Shown here: positions 51,301 to 62,415 of the stretch, one piece after another
How positions within the stretch are numbered: the first letter of the stretch is position 1
Layout of the letters: every line of letters starts with the position of its first letter
From: Hyphochytrium catenoides
Lineage: Eukaryota > Sar > Hyphochytriomycetes > Hyphochytriales > Hyphochytriaceae
Reading direction: 5' to 3'
DNA length: 64,000 bases
NCBI GenBank assembly: GCA_900088475.1
Contig: FLMG01000154.1
Location: 62,001-126,000 of the forward strand
The notes under the pieces: model-generated
The model's input: only the letters and a program-made list of their open reading frames with translations
Database searches by the model: none
Told to the model about the DNA's origin: nothing
Made by a program: the position numbers and the translations under genes

Positions 51301-52496
51301 CTGCAGAGTTGCCAACCAATTGACCGGCTTAGCATTTTGGATGGCCACGAGATGGCCGACGGCTTCTGTTGGAGTCAGAACTGCACCATCTGAGCAAGAA
51401 AAGACGGGAAAGTGGAAGTCCCTGATGGTGAACCCAACAGCTTGCGCATCCTTTACGATAGCGGGGACGGCGGCTTCTGCTAAACGGGAGTGGAATGGAA
51501 CCGACGAGCGAATGAACACAGTGGTTATGTCAGGTTTGCGCAAAGTAAATGGGATTCTGGTTTGGTCCTTCCCGGGCTCTGCTCTGATTGAGTTCAGGTA
51601 TGACTTGAGAGACAGCAGGTGCTCAGGGTGACCACAAACCACCATAGACGTCCTCCCATTGACAAGTCCAATTTCAAGCTGACTCTCAGCCGTTAGTCCT
51701 AACTTCTTGTTCGTCACGCGAAGAATCTCTGTCACCTTGGCTTGTTGTAAGCCCAAAATCGCCATCATGGGGGTCGCTACCTCCCCATTCAGCTCCTGGA
51801 TGGAGGGAACGGCAGCTAGTTGCTGCATACGGAGGCCGTTCCAAAAGAGATAGCGGATGAGGAGAGGGCTTCTCTGGATAAGTTCTGCAGTTGAACTGCA
51901 GGACGATAGAAAAGCGGCGGTAGCGATTCCTTGACTGTGCCCAGTAGCACCCTTCACGTAATTCAGCATGTCCTCATGGGCCATACCGAAAGAGGAAAGC
52001 ACGTACAGGTAATTGGCAAGTTGCGTGAGTCCGATAAGAGGATAGCTTACGTGGGCTTGAATTAGATAGTCCTCACTTGGGCTTATCTCTGGGTTAGAGA
52101 GCCAGCTCAGAAGGTCAAATCCATTGTCCAAGTGCAAGCCCGACGCCTGCGCCTCGTCAGAGTCCACCTCCTCCAGCAGAGCCCGGCTACAGGCCCTGAT
52201 GACCTCCCCAAGAACTTCCTCCTGCTCCGTAAACAGCTTGCGGAGCTCTTCTAAACACTCAGCGCCTTGCCCGCCGAACTGAAGGAAGAAAGATGCCTTG
52301 TCATCCCGAGCCAGGCGGACAAGAATGGGTTGCGTTACTGGTTCCGCGGGCATCTCGGCAATCTCATTAAGCTCAGGCACTTCTATGGAGAGCGAGAAAG
52401 TAAGAATCTATAGTAGAACTTTCACGAGCTCGTAAGAAAATCCTCGTTACCTTTCACAAGTTCCATTGCCTGTGATTCGCGAACTGCAGGAGCCAT
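36320..52496 (-). CDS. FAS: Single-chain type I fatty acid synthase (fungal-type beta and alpha fused) with two ACPs
   Basis: Makes saturated fatty acids from acetyl- and malonyl-CoA. 27 exons: 52496-52451, 52382-51230, 51087-50609, 50474-49912, 49692-48405, 48306-48011, 47940-47764, 47625-47272, 47073-46786, 46703-46506, 46421-46013, 45927-45353, 45270-44993, 44910-44483, 44340-44107, 43964-43770, 43541-42957, 42827-42712, 42636-42195, 42068-41874, 41726-41232, 41046-40861, 40714-40161, 39987-39825, 39566-39333, 39093-38203, 37953-36320; 12,456 nt, 4,151 aa, every phase consistent. Domains: AT (GHSQGIATA), FMN enoyl reductase ([14 protein letters not shown]), hot-dog dehydratase (DTNPIHRN), MPT ([21 protein letters not shown]), two ACPs ([16 protein letters not shown], carrier Ser in each), ketoreductase ([19 protein letters not shown]), ketosynthase (GACATAAES with active Cys) and phosphopantetheinyl transferase (GVDIE, WAAKEAV). 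Length is close to the fused FAS reported in thraustochytrids; fungi usually split it into two genes. All catalytic motifs look intact. Confidence 0.97.
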
Positions 52497-54326
52497 GAGG
52501 AGCAGATCAATAAGCTTTCAAGAGCTTACTCTGCGGTCGAAGCTCTAGAGCAGGGTTTGCGAAGTGAAGACACAGGAGATACAGAGGTTATCACCGAGGG
52601 ACTTCGTGTCTTCTTGCTTGAATAGTCAGGAGCTTATGTAAGAAAGTGCTCGAGTCGTCGTTTTGGGCGATAAACGACGGCACTCAGTCACTTTCTGCGC
52701 TTCTGCTTCGGGGAAGACAAATGAATGAAGGTATTCTCTGCACCAGACTCCAGCAGCGTCAAGGGACCGCTGATGGGCACTTGAGAGCAAGGTAGAAGGT
52801 GAGCTCAGCTCAGTCTGACGCTTCTCTTCTTGAGCTCGGTCCGCACACTCTCAGGAGATCCTGCCGTAGATGTGGAGGTTGAAGAGCCAGGCGATTGCGA
52901 GGTCCGGGCTCTCAGGCACAAGAGAAGGAAGAAGAGGGGAAAGGCTGTGGAGAGAGGGAGAGGATGAGGGGAAAGGCCGAAGAAGAGATGGTCCTCCTTT
53001 CCCTTTCTGATCGTCTTCAGAGCAACAGGAGCTTCACGACATCATCACAACCGACTCCATGTCATTGCCTGCCCTGCTATCTCTCCACTCTCTTTCTCCT
53101 GTCTCTTGTGTCTTCCGACCCGGTATTTGGTCTCTTCCTTTCCTTCACTCTGTCTCTACACTCTTCCTCCTCTGTCTCCCATAGGATGATGGTCATCAAG
53201 TTGAATGATTTTGATGCTTGAAACCTCAACCAGGAGTGGCTTAGGATTGGGTTGCTCTGGGCACGACGTACGTAGCGCTTGCTGTGTGGGCGGCGCATCT
53301 TCGAGTTGGATAAGGTCTCCTCTGTCTTGGTAGGGCTGAGATCCTGTTTTGCCACTGCAACTGGACCGGCCAATATTACCACTCTCCATGCACGGTGTAT
53401 TTGTGTGGTGAAGAGGGAGGAGGTCTTCCTACTACTAAGGGCGGAGTTGTTTTAGCGGCGTTCTGACATGTCATAACACCAAGCAAGATCCTCCCCGATT
53501 ACTACTCTGGTTATAGGGGTCACAGGCATGAGTTTGGCAGAGATCTCACATGACCGCCCCCTAGAAGGGTCAGTGTCATCAGTACCTAGCTCCAATTGAC
53601 TATTGTAATTCTTAGTCACCAATAGGATCGCGAGGCTCACTCATCTGGCCAATCACATTGGCTCACTGATGACATCATCCTTATCCACGAGTCAAAATCA
53701 CTTTAACTCGCCTTTCTGACCCTTGAAGGCTCAGCTCAGCCAATAATCATGCAGCAATGACCGCCCATTAGCCAATAAGAACTCTTTACTCTCCTAATGA
53801 CCAATCACATTACCCTAAGATTGACACCTAAGAAAGATAGAGGATGAAGATCTCAAGTGCAATTCCTTTCTCAACGGCACAGACAAAAGAAGCCGCAGCC
53901 TCACTTAGATTCTATCATCAGGCCCTTGCCACGTTTTCTGAGCAGTGAGAGCTGCTTTCCTACAGACCGCAGAACGACACAATGGGCAAAGCGATGTACG
54001 ACCGCTGCTTCAGCAGTCGTAACCTCATAGTAACGTCGTAACACCCAGCAAGGGCGCTCTGCGATGGCAGCATGGAGACTCACGCTGGGATGGTCAGAAT
54101 GTAGATAAAGGAGATGGAGAACGAAGGTTTCAGCTGATCACTTCTTCCCCAGGTTTTGACAGTTGTATTTGGTGCTGCAGGCTGTCTGAACTGCGCAAGG
54201 ATGTCTGTTCTTGCGGTCACTTTTCTTGGGGACGGTTGAGAGGAAGGGTTCTCGTACTCAGCCGAGACTCTATTGCAAAGATTTTTAGTTATTTCTGATA
54301 CAGATGTTCAAGAAGATGATAGTCTC
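52497..54326. other. Intergenic region upstream of FAS
   Basis: Holds the presumed FAS promoter (transcription leftward from about 52500) and the 3' flank of the EFHC gene. The frame at 52895-53221 is biased sequence without a recognised domain. The CCAAT cluster is listed separately. Confidence 0.45.
53592..53805 (+). promoter_or_regulatory. Cluster of CCAAT boxes
   Basis: Six CCAAT pentamers lie on the plus strand at 53592, 53619, 53649, 53740, 53772 and 53801, plus one inverted copy (ATTGG) at 53657, within 214 bp. Two share the longer context ccaatcacatt. A TGACATCA element sits near 53669. Spacing of neighbours is often 27-32 bp. CCAAT clusters bind NF-Y/HAP-type factors in eukaryotic promoters; they lie about 1.1-1.3 kb upstream of the FAS start codon. 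Function is inference. Confidence 0.5.
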
Positions 54327-57300
54327 TCAGTCCGTCCCAAACATTGTGTCCAGGAAGACTTGATAGGAGACTTTGGAGTTCGGTTCTCTAAAGAAATAGT
54401 CGGTTAGCAGGTACATCTCGTCATCAGTCAGGTCACTGTTCGTCGACAGCAGAGCTCTCACAAAGGCATCTTCACCTATAAGAGAGGATTGGGGTGCACC
54501 CATCGTCAAATACCTTATACCTCAGCGCGTCACAAAATACGCTCCTTACCTATGAAACCTGACGCATCTTCGTCTTCCTGCCGTAAGCGGCTTCTCAGCA
54601 AATATTTCCGTCCCTGAAACTTGTGAGCCAGCACCTTCACAACCTTAAGAGCTTTATCCATTGAGCCGTGTGTCGGTCCTAACCAGATAGCATCCGCATC
54701 CGTCTCCAAAGGCGGTCTAATTTCAGGATCGTACCTCCCGCCTTTGTCTCGGTTAAGATAAGACGCTGGGCTACGCTTGGAGGATCGCAACGGATCTATT
54801 TGAGGGCCATTTCTCGACCTATTTGCCAAAAGTGTCTGTTCGAAAGCCTTCTCATAACCTTCCCTTTTAGAGATCGGTGCGCCTGTAGTAGAAGGGCCCA
54901 GCTTAAGAGATCCTAGCCCATGTTGCGGCTCCTGGAGGCCCTTGTCCTGATTAGAATATTGATGCGGAGTCCTCTTTAAGGGTAGGTCACCGTTTGTTTG
55001 AGCTCTCCCTGGCTGGGGTACGCCAAGAGAGACCCTAGTAGGACTGGCTTTTAATTCTTCAACAGTATCAACCTAATCCAAGAGTAAGACAAATCACGTT
55101 AGAGCCATGGCTACTATGATCTGGTGAAAGTGACTATACGCAGTAAATGCATCCTACCTTAGCTGATTGGTGGCCAGGGAGTTGCTCGACAGTTTGAGTC
55201 TCAGTACTTTGGCGTAGAGGGACTGCCAACCCACCCTTTGTCGGTTTAGCAACAGCCTGCTTTCTCAACAGGTCTGAAGGATTATGAAGGTTCTGGTCGA
55301 AGTCGCAAGGGTATAACATGTCACAAAGCTCATTGTAATCAATTTTCTCCGCCTGATGCGGATCGACTTCCACCCAGAGTTCGCAGATGTCTTCCTGGCT
55401 AACCGGAGCTTTCAGTACTTGTAGAACTGCCATCAGCTCCTCGATCCCTATAAGCGTGGATGAAGAGTCGAGATATGTCCTTAAATAGGTTCGTAGAGAA
55501 CCAGGAAATCGTCTAAGGCGGGACAAGATATTGTTCAGAGCATCAGGTGTTGCCTGCTGCTGCGACGCCTCTTCCTCCAAAAAGTAGTTCTGGCTCACTC
55601 CGTCGCACAGGTCTCCGTACCAAAGCTCCGCATTGGCTTTATACCTCCTCCGCAAAGTGATGACCTGTTGCGCATTCAGGGCCCCCTCCAGAGGGCCACT
55701 TTTAAAGAGTAACTCGAAAGAATCGGTGTTGATCTTTCCCGTACAGAGAGCGTCGTTTGCTGCCAAAAGTCGCCTGAGAGGAAGCATCTGATGGTAGGCA
55801 AAGTCCTTCAGGGATGAAAGGACGGCGTTGACGTCAGAGAAAGGAAACTCTTGAGGATGAGCCTCGCACCACTTAAGAGTCTCCTCGTCCGCTTCAAGCA
55901 AGACGAAGGTCTGACGCGGCGAAAACTCAAAGGTCACGGTCGCCCCAACATAGAAATCCGACGGCAGGAAATATCGAGGATGATCATCCTTTGCTTCGGG
56001 ATTTCTTCTGTGTCTGCCTCGATCTAGGAATTTGCCTCCTAGCCCCCCTGCCTTTTTGTCCCTTAGCTCGAATATGCTGACCGTATGATCCGCGAGAAAG
56101 TAACTGATCACGAATCGACGCAAGAAGTCAAAGGGTCCTGGCGTCTCTTTGAGACTTGCTTTAAACTTCAGAGCCTGATTTCATGACATAGTCAGACAAA
56201 GATTAATTGGCTATTTCAATAAAGTCCTTGCCTTTCCAGCAAACTCTTCGAATGCGTGGAGATCGTGTTTAGGTGGCTTTGGATGCAGGGAGAATACCGA
56301 CCCTAGACTGTCCTCGTCAGAGCCGAAGCTAATAGGGGGTGGAATCTGCAACGATAGTGTCAGATCGGACGGCATTCCTCCTTTTTGCTGCTCTTCCTTG
56401 CCCGAACCTTCTCAAACCTCATCCCGTCTCTCTTACTACTTCAGGCCCCGAAACGCCAGCTCACCTCTAGAACTGGCTTGGAAGCGGGTGGGTTGGGGTT
56501 GTAAGGCTTCTGCTTGATGTTGAATACCTTTTCATAGTACTGTCGCGTGAACTCATCACAGCCGAAGACCTCAAAATCCCTAAGAGTGGAGAATAAGTAT
56601 TAATTATTAGCTGCGTGCGCCCTCGGCAGCTCGCATCCGTAACTTTCTTTATTCTGAGAGAAATCCTCACATGCCTCCTACCTTCCATAAACATTTAGTT
56701 TCCTTCCACAGACAAGATCCTGAGCCGTATAGAACTTGTTCGCGTGGAGTGAAATAGGGAGCTTTTGTCGCCGGAGAAGCGTCTGAAAGGGCTCAGAGGT
56801 GGGCCTGTCCGGGAGCTCTCTTATCTCTACTGTATCATTGGTCAGGAAAAAGGAAAGCTGATAGGTTCCTTCGTTCCATTTGGCAAGGAACCTTAAGACT
56901 TTGCCTTCATTTTCCCAATACTTCCTGAAATCAGGCGGCTTCCTTTCCCCTACGTGCAGCTCTTCATCCTGAGATGCTCAGGTGGTCAAGAAACTCGTAA
57001 GGTCCTCCGCAAAGGACTAAATCAAAGTACCTTATGCAGCCTTGTTGACCGACGTGGCGCTTCTTTAGAGGGCGCATCATATACTAAGATCTTATCAGGT
57101 TGAGGTCGCTCCAAGACTTCTTGGTAAAAATCTCTAGTCTACGGAGGCAGTTCACATATCACGACGCAGCAGCATTTCGTTCAGCAACATGGTAGAGAGA
57201 GGGACAGATTCGGAAGTGCTAGAGTAACATGTAAGCGCTCAGAATCTCAAATGACTCTTGACACCAACCTGTTTGTCACAGTCCGTAAGGAAAATAGAAA

Positions 57301-59299
57301 ATGCGTAGATGTTGACTGTTGAACCCACAACGAAATCCAAAGGGCTATAAAGGGAACCGTCTGGCTTCGTAACTTGTGTTCGCCTAAGTAACATACCCTA
57401 TGGGATGCATCAGATGCTAGTAAAGAGCGCCGTAGCGCTATTCTAACGATAAGCGGAGCCAACATCGATTGTAGGCGATAAATTTGATTCCGAAAAGACA
57501 CTGAAGCATCACATTACCTGAGGCAATCCACTATTCTCGATACGGGGCTCTAAGATCTGTATAGTGCTATCTAAAAGGAAGAAGCAAACTGCAACCCTGG
57601 CGAAGTGATCAGCCTTCCTTTATACCGTACATGTCCCCTAGAAGACCTACCTGCGTCTGCGTGGACCACCCTCATAATCCGCACTTCCCTTCTCTTCAAA
57701 GAACCCGAAGAACCGTAGCACCTAATATCCGTCGTAAAGTTATTCTTTGTTCGTCAACAGTCGATGCCCAATCCTATCAGAAGGTCGCCATAGCGAGTGC
57801 GAGGACAACGGATAATCGAAAAGAGCGAGATAAAGAATCGAAGCCACAGGATGCCTTGCCATGAAGATTCTCACCACTCTGTCTTTTCCAAGGTACGCTG
57901 CTAACTTTGGAGAATTCAGTGGTAGAAAGTTGCGCCTGGGGTCCTTCTTCTCAGTCGGAGGCTGGGTTATCGTCGTCACCGTCTGCCCAGTAATGGGATC
58001 CCGGGCAACATTGTTGGCTGCTGTTTGGTGCAATAGCTCTGCCCTAGGATTGCCCAAGATCTGCGGCCTATGGTACGACGTTCTTGGCTATGACGCATGC
58101 GTGAAATGGAAAAAGAGGATGGAGGTAAAGGCTAGAGTTAATGATAGCTTGAAGGTTACAGAGAAGATCGATATGGAAAGGTTGATAAGGTTGATAGACA
58201 TCTGTTTAGTACATACAAAAACCGAAGAGCGGTCCGGAAGGATGAGCAGATAGAGTGGGAGATATTAGAGGAAATGGGAGGTGGGAGTCCGACAGCGAAG
58301 CGAAGAGGAACAAGAGCGAAGAGGTGGTGGGGCAGGAATGGAAACATTGCTTCAACATGAGGATTGAGGTTGAGTGAGGTCCTTCACGAGTACCTGCTGA
58401 TAACTTTTGACGCCAGGAATTAAAGGTGGTGCAAATGAGGGGTCTACTCTATTGGCTGGTGAGTCAGCAGCGGCGGACAGCCCGGCTATGGGTCCTTGCG
58501 GGGCCAACCTTACTTTCGAGTCTCTCGCATTCAGTGGCTGACCAATAGGAGAGTAAGCAGGTCTCTGAGACGAAGTAGTCCCACTTTCAGAAGGATAAGG
58601 TGGGCTAGGCTCTAAGGAGGTACCATAAAGACCTGACTCTTCGTTCGGATGACGTCGAATCTCTAGCGGAACTCTTTCGGAGCCTCGCGAGGAGGACATA
58701 CTTGGGTTGAGAGCGTACGGCGAACGATCTGTTACAGCTCCAGAATAAGCTGGTGATTCTGTCCAAGGACCCGGATTGTTTGGGAAAGTCTCCGAGAAGT
58801 GGTTGGACATGACCTTTGAGCCCTCGTCTATTTGATACCTCCCACCAATTGAGCCGAATGGCTGCGTATAAGGCCTGGTAGGCCCGTGTAGCGCCAGATC
58901 GTCCAGATCTGCTGGCCTCGCTGGTCGTGTGTCGGAAATTGATCGCGGTGCGTGTGCCACGGACTCATCGTTGGCGTGTCGGAGAATAGCTTTGGGAGTC
59001 GCTCTGGTCTGTCTTATAGGACTCGTGTGCTCGGCAATCTTGAGTTGGGACCGATCTTCAAGTGAGCCGTAATATACGGCTGGTTTCGTCCATGACTCAT
59101 CAACCTTCTGCTGACTGTCATCAACAAGAGGCTCGGTATAGCTAGACTCTGAGACCAGCGTTTGCGCTCGGACCTCGTCTTTCAGAGGTTGCCTCGCTGT
59201 CGAGAGCTCCCAGGCTGCATTAGGTGAAGCTCCTCCGGAAGATGAGGGCTGCTTGACTGGGTTCTGCAGCCCTTGCCGGAGCATCCTTCGCCCCATCAT
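54327..59299 (-). CDS. EFHC1: EFHC1/Rib72-type axonemal protein, three DM10 domains and C-terminal EF-hand region
   Basis: Protein of the inner A-tubule of ciliary doublet microtubules, so the organism has a flagellated stage. Twelve exons: 59299-58394, 58087-57875, 57721-57651, 57596-57518, 57397-57265, 57131-57031, 56968-56682, 56579-56465, 56345-56232, 56174-55158, 55072-54550, 54475-54327; 1,235 aa, phases consistent. DM10 one: VLRFFGFFEE, LEPRIENSGLPQG, LTDCDKQ. DM10 two: VLRFLAKWNE, LTNDTVEIRELP, FGCDEFTRQYY. DM10 three: RRFVISYFLADHTVSIFE, PSDFYVGATV. EF-hand-like segments follow (VDPHQAEKIDYNE). The intron 56231-56175 begins gcaagg, a GC-AG intron. The first exon adds about 300 residues rich in Pro/Ser/Thr ahead of the normal start LIPGVKSY; ATG 59299 is tentative. 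Known EFHC proteins are shorter (about 640-750 aa). Confidence 0.9.
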
Positions 59300-60473
59300 A
59301 ATGCACTTTAGCGCCCCGATTTAGCGCTGTAAGTACGGCGTTCCGTTCAGGTCTGCTCATACACTGTCCACCAGCCACGAGCGAGTCAGCAGGTTCAGGA
59401 TGACGGAGCGCCTCGGGGTCAAACAGCGGCACAGTGCATCGTAGACCTACTTTATTGGGAAGCGGCAGGCTGTTATGAAGGGTTATTGAGTTGTTGAGCT
59501 TGCCATGATGGCTTTCAAACCTCGCGCCTTCAACAACGAAGAGAAAAACTTGAAACCCTTTGCTCCCAATTCTAGAGCAACTGTTCCATATTTGACGATA
59601 CGTTAATAATCAGCCTCCAGAAATAACTTTAGTATGTGAAAATTCCTATCATTTCCTTTCCCGTCTCTTCACTCGATCGATTATAATAGGTGTTAATTAT
59701 TCCACGAGACTGGTGAATATGGGTAGCTGACACTGTTTGAACTGCCCTTACAGAGAGTTGTGAGTTGTTTCATCACTTCAAGGCTCAAGGCGGAGGTCGA
59801 AGCTCTGAAGACGAAGAGGCAAAGTGATTTCAGGATGACCGCCCGAGGGTTGCCGGCACAGGTTGATCAGATGCTTCACAAGGTTGTGGGTCACGCTATG
59901 GGCGGGTCGTCCTGAGTGGAAGAGTAGGACTAGGCCCTCGCTGTGTTGCACTGGCCTCCTTCACGACAAGATAGGTCAGAGCGACTCCTAGCGGAGGATC
60001 AGGGCCATATCTGCAAATGGAGCTCACGTTAAGGTGGCTTGGGCCACAAAGGGTAGATGGTGATACTCTTTCTCTCTCTACTAGACAGTGTTGAAGGCTA
60101 TTGAGATAAGACATTAGGTGTGATGATGGAGGCTGAGTACGACAGCATTACATATCAGTTGTTTGTTGAAACATAAGCTAGAGTGGTCGGACCTATGACA
60201 GCTACTCCTCCGTTCTATCAAACAAAGCTTGTCATTGCGTTTGATCCAGTATCAAGGAGAGGAACTAAGTTTGGCCAGAGAACGCTTTGTGCCCGCCTAT
60301 ACGTGCACCAGTTCTGTCCCAAAGCCACATCAGCAGCTATAGACAAGCGTGCCTTGAGTGAGTGAAGATTAGTAGAGTTCTCCTCGTTATGCAACATACA
60401 GGCGCTGTCTGTGCGGTGTGGGGACATGGAAGGACAGGCGTAATAATGTATCTTTCCCCGGCCCATCTTTCTC
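59300..60473. other. Intergenic region without recognised genes
   Basis: The presumed promoter of the EFHC gene lies at the left end. A minus-strand frame at 59220-59432 overlaps the EFHC first exon in another frame and has no recognised domain. AT-rich stretches occur around 59580-59700. Confidence 0.4.
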
Positions 60474-61231
60474 CTGCATCTGTAGGGGATTGTTGCACGC
60501 CATCCCCTCAATTATATCGTCCTCCACTCATTTGCTCAATCCCAACCTCAACCCATGGGATCTGTACATGCCATCCCCAGGAGGTTATATGAACCCTCAT
60601 ATGAGACAGCGGAGCAGATGCTAAACAGCCATCTATTCCTGGTGGTGATCAGACCCTCCACTGCAGTTATTTTCTCTGTTTCTCTTGGCTATCGACCTCC
60701 CCTTTCTACGTACCACCTTAGCAGCAATGATTGGAAGAGGTTCCTCCGAGCGAGAATGCGGCACCCTATCCTCCAGAAAGTGATGCGTTGTCAGCTTCTT
60801 CCTAGGAGCTTGTCGTGCGTTAGGGGAACGTAGGTCTCCACAACTGTGTTAGTGCCAATTGGCCGTTGCTGCACCTTCCAAAGCGCATTGGTCCAAAAGA
60901 GATAAGACGTCCACCAGAACCTCTTGAGAGAGCTGTGAAGCTCGATGCCATTGAACGGCTTAGGGATCTCTTCTTCTTCGGAGTCAACCGACATCTCGAC
61001 CACGGCAAAACACATACCTAAGGACTCCACTGAGTACACGTGGTTAACCCTCCGTCGAGGCTTCTTCATTCCCATCCAACTTCCGGTACAGGGTCCGAAG
61101 TGAAGCCGAGTTACCACTCTGCAGAGGAACAGCGTTGTAACTTAAGACTGTTACTCCGGTAGATGGAGTATCTTCGTCCTCCAACGTCAAAGGAGACATC
61201 TCTTCAGCTCCTCCATCTTCTCCATTGTCTC
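60474..61231 (-). pseudogene. Left arm of inverted repeat: broken transposase-like gene copy
   Basis: Read on the minus strand, this arm mirrors 61330-62092. Shared protein segments include DNGEDGGAEEMSPLT, AVPLQSGNSASLRTLYRKLD and NHVYSVESLGM. It then continues FWWTSYLFWTNALW and TNTVVETY. A bulky W..Y...W segment followed by TN.VE.. resembles the end of MULE-type transposases, where TN(N/T)..E(S/T) is common; the assignment is weak. The frame breaks between RKLDGNEEASTEG and NHVYSV, and there is no long intact ORF, so the copy is inactive. Confidence 0.5.
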
Positions 61232-61329
61232 TTTCGTGCGGAATAAGAAGGTCGTTCAAAGGGTTTGATTGTCAAGACTAAAGGCAAAGGTCCTTAGTGG
61301 CGCGCTTGGCTGCGATGTAGCTGAATGCC

Positions 61330-62092
61330 GAGACAATGGAGAAGATGGAGGAGCTGGAGAAATGTCTCCTTTGACTTCGGAGGACGATGATACTCCACTT
61401 GCCAGAATCACAGTCTTAAGGTACAGCGCTGTTCCTCTGCAGAGTGGCGACACGGCTTCACTTCAAACTTTGTACCGGAAGTTGGAGGGGAATGAAGAAG
61501 TCTCAACAGAGGGCAATCATGTGTACTCAATCAAGGTCTTAGGTATGGTTGCTCTGGTCAAGGTGTTTGTTGTCTCTGGAGAAGATGAGATCTCTAACCC
61601 TTTCCACTCGCCTCGAGCTTCACAGCTATCTCAATAACTTCTGGTGGCCGTCTTATCTCTTCTAGGCCAACGTGCTTTGGAGGGTGCGACAACGGGCAAC
61701 TGGCACCAACACGGTAGTGGAAAGCTACTTTTCCTTGCTGCACAGCAAGCTCCCATGGAAGGAACTGACCACGCTTCGCCATCTGGAGGAGTGGGAGCGG
61801 CATATGAGAAGAGAAATTCCTTCAATAGATTGCTGCTAAGGCGGCACTTTAGGAGAGCTCGACGGCCAAGAGGAAGAGAGATAATAGCAGTGGAACCCTC
61901 TGCCCACCACCAAGAAGTAAATGGATGGCTAGTGTGTGGCTATCCTCTTCCCTGTTTCTGCTAAGGATTGATGATGCGGCGTTAAGGGATGGTGTGTACA
62001 GGTCTCACCATTGAGAGGTTTGGAATGAAGGCGGCCCAATATAATCGAGGGGATGGCCTCTGTGTGTGAAAATCCCCTACAATATGGACCAG
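61330..62092 (+). pseudogene. Right arm of inverted repeat: second broken copy
   Basis: Plus-strand counterpart of the left arm, about 760 bp, with clear but diverged identity (DNGEDGGAGEMSPLT, AVPLQSGDTASLQTLYRKLE, NHVYSIKVLGM). This copy keeps the frame where the left arm is broken, but is itself broken by a frameshift near 61610 and an in-frame stop after FWWPSYLF. Beyond that it reads TNTVVESYFSLLHSKLPWK. Both arms end in similar non-coding sequence (ataat(t/c)gaggggatgg, aatcccctaca). Confidence 0.5.
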
Positions 62093-62415
62093 GAGTGGAG
62101 AGGCTGAGGAGAGATAGCCACTTAGGGAATATGTGCATTACATGGCAGAGACAGTGATTGCTAGTCAAGTTAACCTACAGTCTACTGCTTAGCAGAAAGA
62201 ATAGGACAGCAATAAAGAGACAACCGCAGGAAGTGGAAGCTTGAAGTGGACCCCAGACGGTGAAGGAATGGGAATATATGTACATGCTCTCAAGAGGAAT
62301 GGGCTGAGCCGTCGAGGACGATGAACAAAGAGCAGGATTACAAAGATAACGATGCGGGTGCAGGCTCGCTCCTTCAGCTAGTTCCTAGTCCGCTATGCGC
62401 CCTCGCACCCACTCT

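Noticed and set aside
36320..52496. A polyketide or PUFA synthase, or separate FAS1 and FAS2 genes
   Set aside because: The domain order and the FMN enoyl reductase are fungal FAS-type, and all 27 exons stay in one frame without a stop between the beta and alpha parts.
58352..59299. The long minus-strand frame as an independent gene
   Set aside because: Its end LIPGVKSYQQ meets a good donor and joins in phase to the conserved N-terminus of the EFHC protein, so it is that gene's first exon.
59220..59432. Frame with an ankyrin-like phrase (LTALNRGAKV)
   Set aside because: A single short match, overlapping the EFHC first exon in another frame; not enough for a call.
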